Positions 1-7,087 of a stretch of 64,000 nucleotides of DNA are shown in pieces. Origin of the DNA: Cyanobium sp. FGCU6. Its GTDB lineage: Bacteria; Cyanobacteriota; Cyanobacteriia; PCC-6307; Cyanobiaceae. Both the position numbers and the translations under genes were made by a program. Each line of letters starts with the position of its first letter. Position 1 is the first letter of the stretch. The notes below the pieces were generated by a model, which saw nothing but the letters and a program-made list of their open reading frames with translations, ran no database searches and was not told the DNA's origin. The DNA lies in NCBI GenBank assembly GCA_024958655.1, contig JANWUR010000003.1, positions 1 to 64,000 of the forward strand, in the 5' to 3' direction.

Positions 1-56
1 GAGATACGCCTGTGGTGCGTCGGAAAAGCCCACAAACGAAATTCAGCAAGCCCTAC
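1..56. mobile_element. Possible end of an insertion element at the left edge
   Basis: Read on the minus strand, the DUF262 similarity stops at a TAC codon. It is followed by a stretch beginning GGGCTTGCTGAATTT, which resembles terminal inverted repeats of several transposase families. Only one end is visible, so no target duplication or transposase can be checked. This is an inference from an abrupt loss of similarity; a divergent DUF262 subfamily is the alternative. Confidence 0.25.
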
Positions 57-860
57 GTAGTAGGGGTCCACATCGAAGTGGGCGATCAGCGGGTGATCGC
101 TGCGGGCCTGCTCCCAGAGCTCGCGCAGCTTGAGGTCTTGACTCCAGAAACGGGCGGTGAGCAGCTCGAACACGCTGAGCTTCACGCCGGTGCGGTTCAG
201 CGTTTCGAAGATCGTGCAGAGGGCTGCCGGCTCGGTCTCAGCTGACAGGGTGACGACTGGGAAGACGTATTGATCAATGCGGTTGATCCACTGGGCCTCC
301 AGCTCCTGCAGCTGGTCTTCCAGCTGGTCACGCTCAGCGCCCTGACGGGTGCGGGCGACCTGGGAGGCCCACTTGGTAAAGCCCGTGCTGCCCTTGTGGA
401 GCGTGGAGAGCGGCATGAGCAGCTGCTCGGCCTGCAGCTCAAACGCCTCTCGCTTGGCTACGGCGCCTTTGGACCGCCGGAGGTAGTCGATGGCGTCCTC
501 AAAGTCGGCGCCATCGATCAGGGCACGGATGTTGAGGTAGTAGCGGTGGTCGCCTACGCCGTAGAAGGCTTGGTAGAGGGAGGTGAGCCGCTGCTGGCCA
601 TCGAGCACCAGAAAGGTGTGCTCTGTGGTGGGTGGCGGTGCACCTTCAAATTCACGGCTGGAGAAGGCCCGCTGCCTATCGCGCACGCGCAAGATGCTGC
701 CGGCGGGGTAGTTGTTGGCGATCGAGACGATCAAGGCCTGGGTGGCACTGGGCTCCCAGACGAAGTCGCGCTGGAAATCGGGCAACACCATGTCGCCGCT
801 GTGAATCCGATCCAGCAGATCGAGGAGGGGCTTGGAGTTGGTGTCTTCGTAGATGGTCAT
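1..860 (-). CDS. DUF262 (GmrSD-like) protein, 3' part cut by window edge and probably disrupted
   Basis: The reading frame starts at an ATG overlapping the stop of the upstream methyltransferase (ATGA), so the two are translationally coupled. Near the N-terminus it has LPDFQRDFVW, then VLDGQQRLTSLY and FETLNRTG, the signature motifs of the DUF262/ParB-like nucleoside triphosphatase domain found in GmrSD restriction enzymes and in many defence-island proteins. After about 267 residues the family-like sequence ends at DPYY, where relatives usually continue with something like LLQA; here the frame goes on into unrelated residues up to the edge. This may be an insertion-element junction at about positions 54-56. 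The role is inferred: an effector or accessory of the adjacent methyltransferase/helicase. The true C-terminus is outside the window or destroyed. Confidence 0.8.
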   Translation of the reverse strand, partial: MTIYEDTNSKPLLDLLDRIHSGDMVLPDFQRDFVWEPSATQALIVSIANNYPAGSILRVRDRQRAFSSREFEGAPPPTTEHTFLVLDGQQRLTSLYQAFYGVGDHRYYLNIRALIDGADFEDAIDYLRRSKGAVAKREAFELQAEQLLMPLSTLHKGSTGFTKWASQVARTRQGAERDQLEDQLQELEAQWINRIDQYVFPVVTLSAETEPAALCTIFETLNRTGVKLSVFELLTARFWSQDLKLRELWEQARSDHPLIAHFDVDPYYVGLAEFRLWAFPTHHRRI

Positions 861-3800
861 GTACCGATTCCCTCCTTCTCAAAGAACTCCCAGGCAATCC
901 GGTAATCCTCTACCCGATCACAGCGATCAAACGGTGCTTCGTAAGTGATCGTGCGCTCCACCGGCCCAACAGGAAGCGTGTCATCAACGATCGTGCGGGA
1001 GACGGTGCCTGATTTCATATCCGCAATGTCCTCCCAACCGGTGGTCTTGTTGGCCCCACGGCCTGAACCCTTCCGCGGGAAGCCCACCCCCGTGAGCCCC
1101 TTGCTGGCGGTGAACACAATGCGGCCGTTGCGGTCGTACCAGGTGTCGCGTTCGTATTGCTGCATCACCGGGAACTGCACGCGGTAGATGGTGATCAGTT
1201 CATCCAGAGACAGACCAAGAGCCTGGGCCACAAGCACATCTATCTCCACCAGAGCCTGGCGGCGGGCGTAATCGGTGCGCAGGGCGCAGTCGCGCTGCCA
1301 GGTGGGGGTGAGGTTGCTGAAGAAACTGTTCGGCAGGCGGAGATCCAGTTTGGCCCAGCGTTGCTGGCGGAAGGCGTCGTCCCAGCACTCGCTCCAGAGA
1401 TCGGCGTAGTGGGTGGTCAGGCAATTGAGAACTAGTGCGCGGATGAGTATTTGATCACTATTTGGGGCTTCGCTCAGACTGGGAAACCTCCGTAGTGTTG
1501 ACTCATAGAGGTCTCCCTTGCCAGTTGTCTTAATCCAAAAGTCGGCTGGTATTGACGACAGCATTCCTGAAAATGATACTGCTTCTTTCTGATCTCTAAA
1601 AGTCAGTGAGATCACCGGATGGACATGGCCCGATCGCTTAAGGCAAAGAATCGGAACCAAAGTTCTCTCTCCTGCCTGGCTGAGTTGGCGTCTGCATGCT
1701 AGCCGATAGAAATCGGTGACCGGCTTCTTGTCGCACCACGGCACCCGCGCCGTGCGTGCCAGGTATTCAGAGGGCGTGACATCCGGGCGATAGTTCGTGC
1801 GGGGCAGGTAGTCGTCGGAAAGGGTGGTGAGATCAAGGCAGTCGTAGTGCCCCTTTTCGGTGCAGACGGTGCGGGGTGTTTTGTAGAGCGGCGAGCCCAC
1901 ATAAAAGTGGGGTCCAGAGAGCACAAGTTCTGATGAATCTCTGGGAAAACCCGTATCTCGACGAATCGTGCCGTCTTGCTGGGCAATGGTTTCGTTCCAG
2001 TGCTGCGTGGCATAGATCTCATCTGAAGACAAATCACCGAGCCGCTTCGGGGCGGCAGCGAATTTTTCCAGCACGCTCTGCAGTTGTTGCGAATGCAGCG
2101 CTGGTAAGCGCGCCTGACGGGCCGGGGTGCCGGGTTCGTCGTAGAGCTGTGCAAAGAGCGCCAGGCTCTGCTCGCCAACCGGAATCAAGCGCTGGCGATG
2201 GCCGGCGGTATTCCATTTGCCATCCTCCGTCTTGATTCCAGGAACCATGCCAGCCCCGTCATGGGCAAAGCAGGAGTCAATCGCCTTGGGCGCGAAGACA
2301 TTGGCTAAGTGGATGAAACTGGGCTGGCGTGAGGCGCCATAAATGTTGATGCCGAATCGCCTCGTGCCACCGATCGGGAACAGAATCAGCTCATTCTCAA
2401 ACTGAAAGTGATTGCGCAGACGCCCATATAGCAACTCCCGCAACGCCCCACCCTTCGGGTCGTCGTATACACCCTCTGGATGCAGAAAGCCCTGGCACCC
2501 TTGCCCTGAAGCTACCCGCCAAGCCTGGGGTATGAAACACTTGAACAGGTTCGCCTTGCTGCCCACCAGCAACGGATAATTCGCCAGCGCATTGAGAAAG
2601 GCCTGACTGCCGTTCTGCCCTTCAAACTCCTCCAGATAAGCCGGCTGCAGTTCCGGATTGGCAGAGAAGGCGGCGCCGCGCCGCTTCGCCAGCTCGCTGG
2701 CACTTACCTTGCGGATCAGCACCATTGGGTCGGTGTCGCCGATCACGCCCTTCTCCTCCCACTCTACCTTCAGCCAGGGCGGGTTGCCCACGATTAGATC
2801 GAAGCCACCGTTGCCCAGAAGATCCGCAAACTCCAGATCCCAGTGCAGTGGCCGGATGCGCTTGGCCACGGCTTCGACCTGCTTGAGCCGCTCAAATTCT
2901 GTTTTGAGCTTCTGCACATCTACAAAGCCGTGGCGATCGGAGAAATCCACCGCCAGCTGCTTGGGCTGGGTGTCGGCGAAGAGAGTGCCCTGGCCAAGTT
3001 CTGGAGCCACGCCCTGCTCCAGATCGCCCAGGATCATGCTCAGCTCCAGCAGCCAGGTGTCACGGCTGGGCAGTGAGCCCGCCTGACGAATCGGCCAGAA
3101 CCACAACGCCACCCAGTAGTCCATCGCCCACTTCAGCCGCAGACGCGCGTTGGTGTTGGCCACATCTCGGCCCAGCACTTCCTGCTCCTGGATGCGGTCT
3201 TTGAGTTTCAGCGGGATCCAGGAAGTGTCCTGGGCTCCGGTGGGGTCTTGAGCCCCTGGCTCTTCCCACACCGGCAGGGGATCGGTGGTGCGTTGGCGCA
3301 GTTGCTTTTGTTGCGTTGCCCAATCCTTCCAAAGGGCATCAACCAGCTTGCTCAGCCGCAGCAGGTGGGCGATCTGGGCTTCGGTGAAGGCCTCGCCCAC
3401 AAACGCTTTGTTCCAGCGCTTGCACCGGTTAATCGCATCGGGTTCCAGCTCCTTGATCACCTTGTCGGTGTAGGCCGCCATGCCCGGATCGGGCAGCAGG
3501 AAATGGAAGATGGCGTCTTCAGGCAGTTCCGCATCCCAGGCCAGCTCTTCTGGGGCGTGCTCATGCCAGATCTTGGCGGGCTTTGCCTTGCGGCCACCAT
3601 CGGTGGGAAGCTGGCTCACCCGGTAGATCTGGCGCCTGGCACCGATCAACGAATTGCCGCACACCAGCTGCTGGCTGAACCAGGGCACAAAGGCGCGGCC
3701 GTTCTCCGGCGTGAAGATGCTGTTGAGCCAGAGGCTCACCTCCGCCAGCTCCACCGCCACCGGGTTGAGGTCCACGCCGAACACGTTCTGATCGGCCAGG

Positions 3801-5767
3801 CGCATCTTCACCTTCTGCAGCTCGGTGGCGAACTGCTCGTGGGGGATGCTCTTGCCGGTTTCCTGTTGGCGCAGCTCCAGATACTTCTGGGCCAGCTGAT
3901 TCACCACCTCATTGAGGAACGCGGCCGAGCCCATGGCCGGTTCGCACACCTTCAGCTGCAGGATGTCGGTTGCTGTCTTGCCCGGCAGTAGCTCCTTGAG
4001 CGCGTACCTCACCAGGCACTGGGTAAGCGATTCAGGCGTGTAGTAGCTGGCGCTCTTTTCTCGGTCGCGCCCTGCCAGGCGGTAGATGAAGCTGCCCTTG
4101 GGGTGGCACTTCGGCTTGCCGGTGCCGGGATCGGGCACGATTTCTTCGGCCTTGTAGGCCTTGAGCTGTTCGGCGGTCACAAAGTGCCCCACCTCCAGCT
4201 CGTCGTGGGCCTGCCCGCTGGCTTTGGTGGTGTCGTCGTCTCCCTCGTCGTCGCCGTTTTCGAAGTCGTCGTCGTCGCTGACGGCGGCTTTCCCTTTTTT
4301 CGGTGCAGGTTGCACCTCGTAGAGGTCTTCCTCGGCGAAGAAGCCTCGGAAGCTCAGCAAGGCCTCATACACGGCGCCCAACTGGTTGATGCCCAGCTGG
4401 GAGTAGCTCACCCGGCCGCGCCGTTTGCCCTTACCTTCCTTGGTGAGCGACATCAGCTCGATCACCTCGCGCAGCACCACGTTGCGGAAGCGCACGCGCG
4501 TGAGCGTGGGCATGCGCTCGGGATCGAACAGGTGCGCCTTCAGCGGCGTGAGCCGGAAGCTGTCGTGGAAGGGGTCATCGCACTCGGCCAGCGGTAGCTG
4601 GGCTGTTTCGTCGTCGCGCTTGGGGTAGCCCTCCCAGATCATCTGGAACAGCCGATCCAGCGAATCGCTGATGTAGGTGCTCTCCTTGTCCTCCTCGCTG
4701 CCGAGCTCAGCGGTGTCCATGTCACGCAGGCTTTCGAGGCTGTAGCCCAGGCGATACACATCACTGCCCATCGGCGCATAGCCCAGATCGGGCCGGCTCT
4801 CGATGTAGAAGAGGAACAGCAGCCGGTACATGTACCGGAGGCATTCGAGCGTGAGCTGGTCGGCGTCGGTCTTGCCTTTGAACACCCCTTCGCCCTTGCT
4901 GCGGCGCCAGTGGATGGCCTCGTTGCCGAGCAGCTCGATCGAGCGGCGCAGGGCGTACTTGAGGTCGCCGCTCACCTCATAGGCGTGCTTGTGGCTGTTT
5001 TCGTCGAGCTCATCAAGCAGGGGCGTGCCACCGCCCGTGGGGCAGGTGTGCTCGCGGTGCAGCAACGTGGCCGCCGCCAGCACGGCATCGGGGTTGTTCT
5101 CGCCCAGCAGCGCGTTCAGCTCAAAGCGCAGCAGCCGTGACGCCGCCCACTTCTGCCGATCGATCAGCAGCAACTGGTCGCGGCTCACCGCCAGCACCCA
5201 GCGCGGCGGGATGTCTTGGGCGAAGATCCGCTCGCTGATCAGCTCCTCCCAGGTTTCGCCCTCCAGCACCAGGCCGAGGGAGGGGTCGTCGATCTGGCAG
5301 GCCCAGCTGGTGGCGATCGTGAGCTCCAGCGGATCGGCCGGCTCATCGCTGGGGTTGAAACACTCCACCACCCACAGCCAGGGTTCCCCCTTGGCGTTGG
5401 TCACCTCCCCGAGCAGCGGGATCTGATAGGCCTCGCCGCCGATCAGCACCGGCTCGGGCTTCGGGGCGAAGGGATAGCCCAGGGCCTCGCAGAGCGGCGC
5501 AAACAACAGCTCCCGTTGCAGGCGCAGCCGCTCGGCTGGCTCCCCCGTGATCCCGAATTCCGCCTCCCTGAGCTTCTGCCAGGGTTTGCGCAACGCCCGG
5601 AAGCGCGCATCCGGCGTGCTCACCTCCGCGCTTGGATCCGCTTGAAGCTGGACCTTGGCCTCCTCCGCCCAGCGCTCGCGCACCTTCTTGATGTCGCCCG
5701 TCAGCACGCTCTCGAGGTAGTGGGCGGAATAGAACTCGTTGGCGTTGTGGATGCCGGGGAGGGCCAT
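857..5767 (-). CDS. Very large Eco57I-type N6-adenine DNA methyltransferase (DISARM DrmMI-like candidate)
   Basis: A protein of about 1636 residues. SAM-binding motif I is visible near residue 607 (CEPAMGSAAFL), followed by FGVDLNPVAVELA, and the catalytic NPPW (GNPPWLKVEW) near residue 993. This motif order and NPPW fit the gamma-class N6-adenine methyltransferases of the Eco57I/PglX group. The N-terminal 550 residues hold no nuclease motif I can recognise; an acidic low-complexity stretch (DDDDFENGDDEGDDD) precedes the catalytic part, and the C-terminal third would be target recognition. I chose the ATG at 5767 (MALPGIHNANEFY) over an upstream start that would overlap hicB. It is coupled to the DUF262 gene downstream; the DrmD-like helicase lies upstream on the same strand. 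BREX PglX is an alternative, but no pglZ or brxC is seen. Confidence 0.85.
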   Translation of the reverse strand: MALPGIHNANEFYSAHYLESVLTGDIKKVRERWAEEAKVQLQADPSAEVSTPDARFRALRKPWQKLREAEFGITGEPAERLRLQRELLFAPLCEALGYPFAPKPEPVLIGGEAYQIPLLGEVTNAKGEPWLWVVECFNPSDEPADPLELTIATSWACQIDDPSLGLVLEGETWEELISERIFAQDIPPRWVLAVSRDQLLLIDRQKWAASRLLRFELNALLGENNPDAVLAAATLLHREHTCPTGGGTPLLDELDENSHKHAYEVSGDLKYALRRSIELLGNEAIHWRRSKGEGVFKGKTDADQLTLECLRYMYRLLFLFYIESRPDLGYAPMGSDVYRLGYSLESLRDMDTAELGSEEDKESTYISDSLDRLFQMIWEGYPKRDDETAQLPLAECDDPFHDSFRLTPLKAHLFDPERMPTLTRVRFRNVVLREVIELMSLTKEGKGKRRGRVSYSQLGINQLGAVYEALLSFRGFFAEEDLYEVQPAPKKGKAAVSDDDDFENGDDEGDDDTTKASGQAHDELEVGHFVTAEQLKAYKAEEIVPDPGTGKPKCHPKGSFIYRLAGRDREKSASYYTPESLTQCLVRYALKELLPGKTATDILQLKVCEPAMGSAAFLNEVVNQLAQKYLELRQQETGKSIPHEQFATELQKVKMRLADQNVFGVDLNPVAVELAEVSLWLNSIFTPENGRAFVPWFSQQLVCGNSLIGARRQIYRVSQLPTDGGRKAKPAKIWHEHAPEELAWDAELPEDAIFHFLLPDPGMAAYTDKVIKELEPDAINRCKRWNKAFVGEAFTEAQIAHLLRLSKLVDALWKDWATQQKQLRQRTTDPLPVWEEPGAQDPTGAQDTSWIPLKLKDRIQEQEVLGRDVANTNARLRLKWAMDYWVALWFWPIRQAGSLPSRDTWLLELSMILGDLEQGVAPELGQGTLFADTQPKQLAVDFSDRHGFVDVQKLKTEFERLKQVEAVAKRIRPLHWDLEFADLLGNGGFDLIVGNPPWLKVEWEEKGVIGDTDPMVLIRKVSASELAKRRGAAFSANPELQPAYLEEFEGQNGSQAFLNALANYPLLVGSKANLFKCFIPQAWRVASGQGCQGFLHPEGVYDDPKGGALRELLYGRLRNHFQFENELILFPIGGTRRFGINIYGASRQPSFIHLANVFAPKAIDSCFAHDGAGMVPGIKTEDGKWNTAGHRQRLIPVGEQSLALFAQLYDEPGTPARQARLPALHSQQLQSVLEKFAAAPKRLGDLSSDEIYATQHWNETIAQQDGTIRRDTGFPRDSSELVLSGPHFYVGSPLYKTPRTVCTEKGHYDCLDLTTLSDDYLPRTNYRPDVTPSEYLARTARVPWCDKKPVTDFYRLACRRQLSQAGERTLVPILCLKRSGHVHPVISLTFRDQKEAVSFSGMLSSIPADFWIKTTGKGDLYESTLRRFPSLSEAPNSDQILIRALVLNCLTTHYADLWSECWDDAFRQQRWAKLDLRLPNSFFSNLTPTWQRDCALRTDYARRQALVEIDVLVAQALGLSLDELITIYRVQFPVMQQYERDTWYDRNGRIVFTASKGLTGVGFPRKGSGRGANKTTGWEDIADMKSGTVSRTIVDDTLPVGPVERTITYEAPFDRCDRVEDYRIAWEFFEKEGIGT

Positions 5768-5831
5768 GGTCAGGGGGTGGCGGGCGTCGAAAGCGAGCAG
5801 GCGACAGAATGGGGGGACCGGAGCGGACCCC

Positions 5832-6044
5832 ATGCGGACTTTTTCAGCGGTGATCGAGCGCTGCCCTGAAACCGGCCTGCTGGTGGGCTATGTGCCGGGG
5901 TTCCCAGGAGCCCACAGCCAGGCCGAAAGCCTCGATGAGCTGCAGGCCAACCTGCAGGAGGTGATCGCCTTGCTGCTCGAGGATGGCGAACCGCGCCTGG
6001 ATGCCGATTTCGTGGGGCTCCAGCAGATCTGTATTCCGGCCTGA
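5832..6044 (+). CDS. hicB: HicB-type antitoxin
   Basis: A 70-residue protein beginning MRTFSAVIERCPETGLLVGY, the degenerate RNase H-like fold of HicB, with the usual PGFPGAHSQAESLDEL segment followed by a helix (EVIALLLEDG). It lacks a long C-terminal DNA-binding domain, as in short cyanobacterial HicB proteins. It should neutralise the HicA toxin encoded 2 bases downstream. The order hicB then hicA is the reverse of the E. coli arrangement but common. It is transcribed divergently from the giant methyltransferase with about 64 bases between starts, so the two units share a promoter region. Confidence 0.85.
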   Translation: MRTFSAVIERCPETGLLVGYVPGFPGAHSQAESLDELQANLQEVIALLLEDGEPRLDADFVGLQQICIPA

Positions 6045-6046
6045 CG

Positions 6047-6271
6047 GTGGGATCGCTACCAGTTCTCAAACCTTCCGAAGTGGTTGAGATCCTGAGAAAG
6101 CTCGGCTTCGAGATGGTCCGCCAGCGGGGCTCCCACCAACAGTTCAAAGACTCATCAGGACGTTTCACGACCGTTCCCTTCCATAAAGGCCGGGACATTT
6201 CGCCGCCATTGCTTCGCCAGATCGCAAAAGACATCGGCATGACCCCTGATGATTTCATCAGCAACCGCTGA
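6047..6271 (+). CDS. hicA: HicA-type mRNA interferase toxin
   Basis: A 74-residue protein with the HicA double-stranded-RNA-binding fold: KPSEVVEILRKLGFE, then RGSHQQF carrying the catalytic histidine (His30), then VPFHKGRDISPPLLRQI. It appears intact. HicA toxins cleave mRNA when not bound by HicB. The start is a GTG just after the hicB stop, so the pair is one operon. The last 14 bases overlap the 3' end of the convergent DUF433 gene, an arrangement that could give antisense interference between the two modules. Confidence 0.88.
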   Translation: MGSLPVLKPSEVVEILRKLGFEMVRQRGSHQQFKDSSGRFTTVPFHKGRDISPPLLRQIAKDIGMTPDDFISNR

Positions 6272-6479
6272 GGCCCTTTGACCGTTCTATCCCGAAGTCA
6301 CGCACCGCCTGGATATGTTCAGGGCTGAGATCAGGGAAATCACTGAGGATCTCGTCCTGGCTCATGCCACTGGCCAGATACTCGAGCACATCCGACACGG
6401 TGATGCGCGTCCCGGCGACACAGGGCTTGCCGCTGCGCACGCCTGGCGTGCAGGTGATCAGGGGAGGTGGGGAGCTCAT
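6258..6479 (-). CDS. DUF433 (VapB45-like) antitoxin, partner toxin not found
   Basis: A 73-residue DUF433 protein: SGKPCVAGTRITVSDVLEYLASGMS followed by DEILSDFPDLSPEHIQAV, the conserved helix-turn-helix-like signature of this family. DUF433 proteins are usually the antitoxins of DUF5615 PIN-like toxins encoded directly downstream. Here the downstream side is occupied by hicA on the other strand, and no DUF5615 reading frame is visible either side, so this looks like an orphan. Convergent overlap with hicA suggests the local order arose by insertion or deletion. Confidence 0.8.
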   Translation of the reverse strand: MSSPPPLITCTPGVRSGKPCVAGTRITVSDVLEYLASGMSQDEILSDFPDLSPEHIQAVRDFGIERSKGLSGC

Positions 6480-6802
6480 GGGAGTTGGACAGTCGGGACA
6501 GGGGCTGATGGAGCGCTAAGGAGAGCCGTTATGGCGCTGCGCGACCCTTGTGCCCCCTCCTCAAAGATCGCTGGCTGCGGAGCATCGACGCGATCAGGCA
6601 GTTCGAGCTCCACTCCGCCGCGACTGGCGAACGCAGCATGGATGCGGATGCCCACCCCCTGCGTCGCAGACGGGGCCTGCTCGTCGTCGTTGCCAGGGTG
6701 GTCGGGAATCGAGACCATCTCGGGCCACCTGCTGGGATGCCCTTCATGCTGGCAGCGTCGGAGGCTGGATCACTGCAAGGCGGCCCGCTCGGGGGCGCCA
6801 CA
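6480..6802. other. Gene-poor stretch between antitoxin fragments
   Basis: About 320 bases with open frames on both strands but none with recognisable similarity, a clear ribosome site or a conserved motif. It separates the DUF433 start from the ribbon-helix-helix start and probably holds both promoters. It may be debris of a lost toxin gene; I could not identify one. Confidence 0.4.
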
Positions 6803-7033
6803 ATGACGTTCATGGAGGAATCCCTGCTCACAATCCACCTCGACAGAGCCCTGGCGCACCAGCTGGAAGCCGCCTGCGCCGAGACCGGTCGCTCGCGCGG
6901 GGAGATCGTGCGCGATGCGCTTCTGCGCCAGCTGCCGCTGATCCGCTTCGAGCAGCTTCGGCGCCAGGCCCTGCCCTTCGGCGAGGCGGCCGGCTGGCTC
7001 ACGGATGAGGACGTGTACAGGGCTGTGTCCTGA
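6803..7033 (+). CDS. Ribbon-helix-helix (CopG-type) antitoxin, orphan
   Basis: A 76-residue protein starting MTFMEESLLTIHLDRALAH. The pattern of a short beta strand (LLTIHLD) followed by helices (HQLEAACAETG, SRGEIVRDALLRQL) is that of the MetJ/Arc/CopG ribbon-helix-helix antitoxin fold, in which the strand pairs in a dimer and reads the operator. The frame is open further upstream, but similarity begins at this ATG. A VapC/PIN toxin is expected immediately downstream, yet only about 54 bases remain before the convergent helicase end and they encode nothing similar. It is thus either an orphan antitoxin or a residual module. Confidence 0.72.
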   Translation: MTFMEESLLTIHLDRALAHQLEAACAETGRSRGEIVRDALLRQLPLIRFEQLRRQALPFGEAAGWLTDEDVYRAVS

Positions 7034-7087
7034 ACAATCTCTGTGCCCGGAGTCGTGAGCGCCGCGCTGGTTGATCGGCGGTTCATC

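Noticed and set aside
857-5767. BREX PglX as the identity of the methyltransferase
   Set aside because: No pglZ, brxC or brxL is visible; the helicase neighbour fits DISARM better.
6476-6718. Minus-strand frame upstream of the DUF433 gene as a possible toxin
   Set aside because: No DUF5615/PIN-like motif, no strong start site; cannot be supported.
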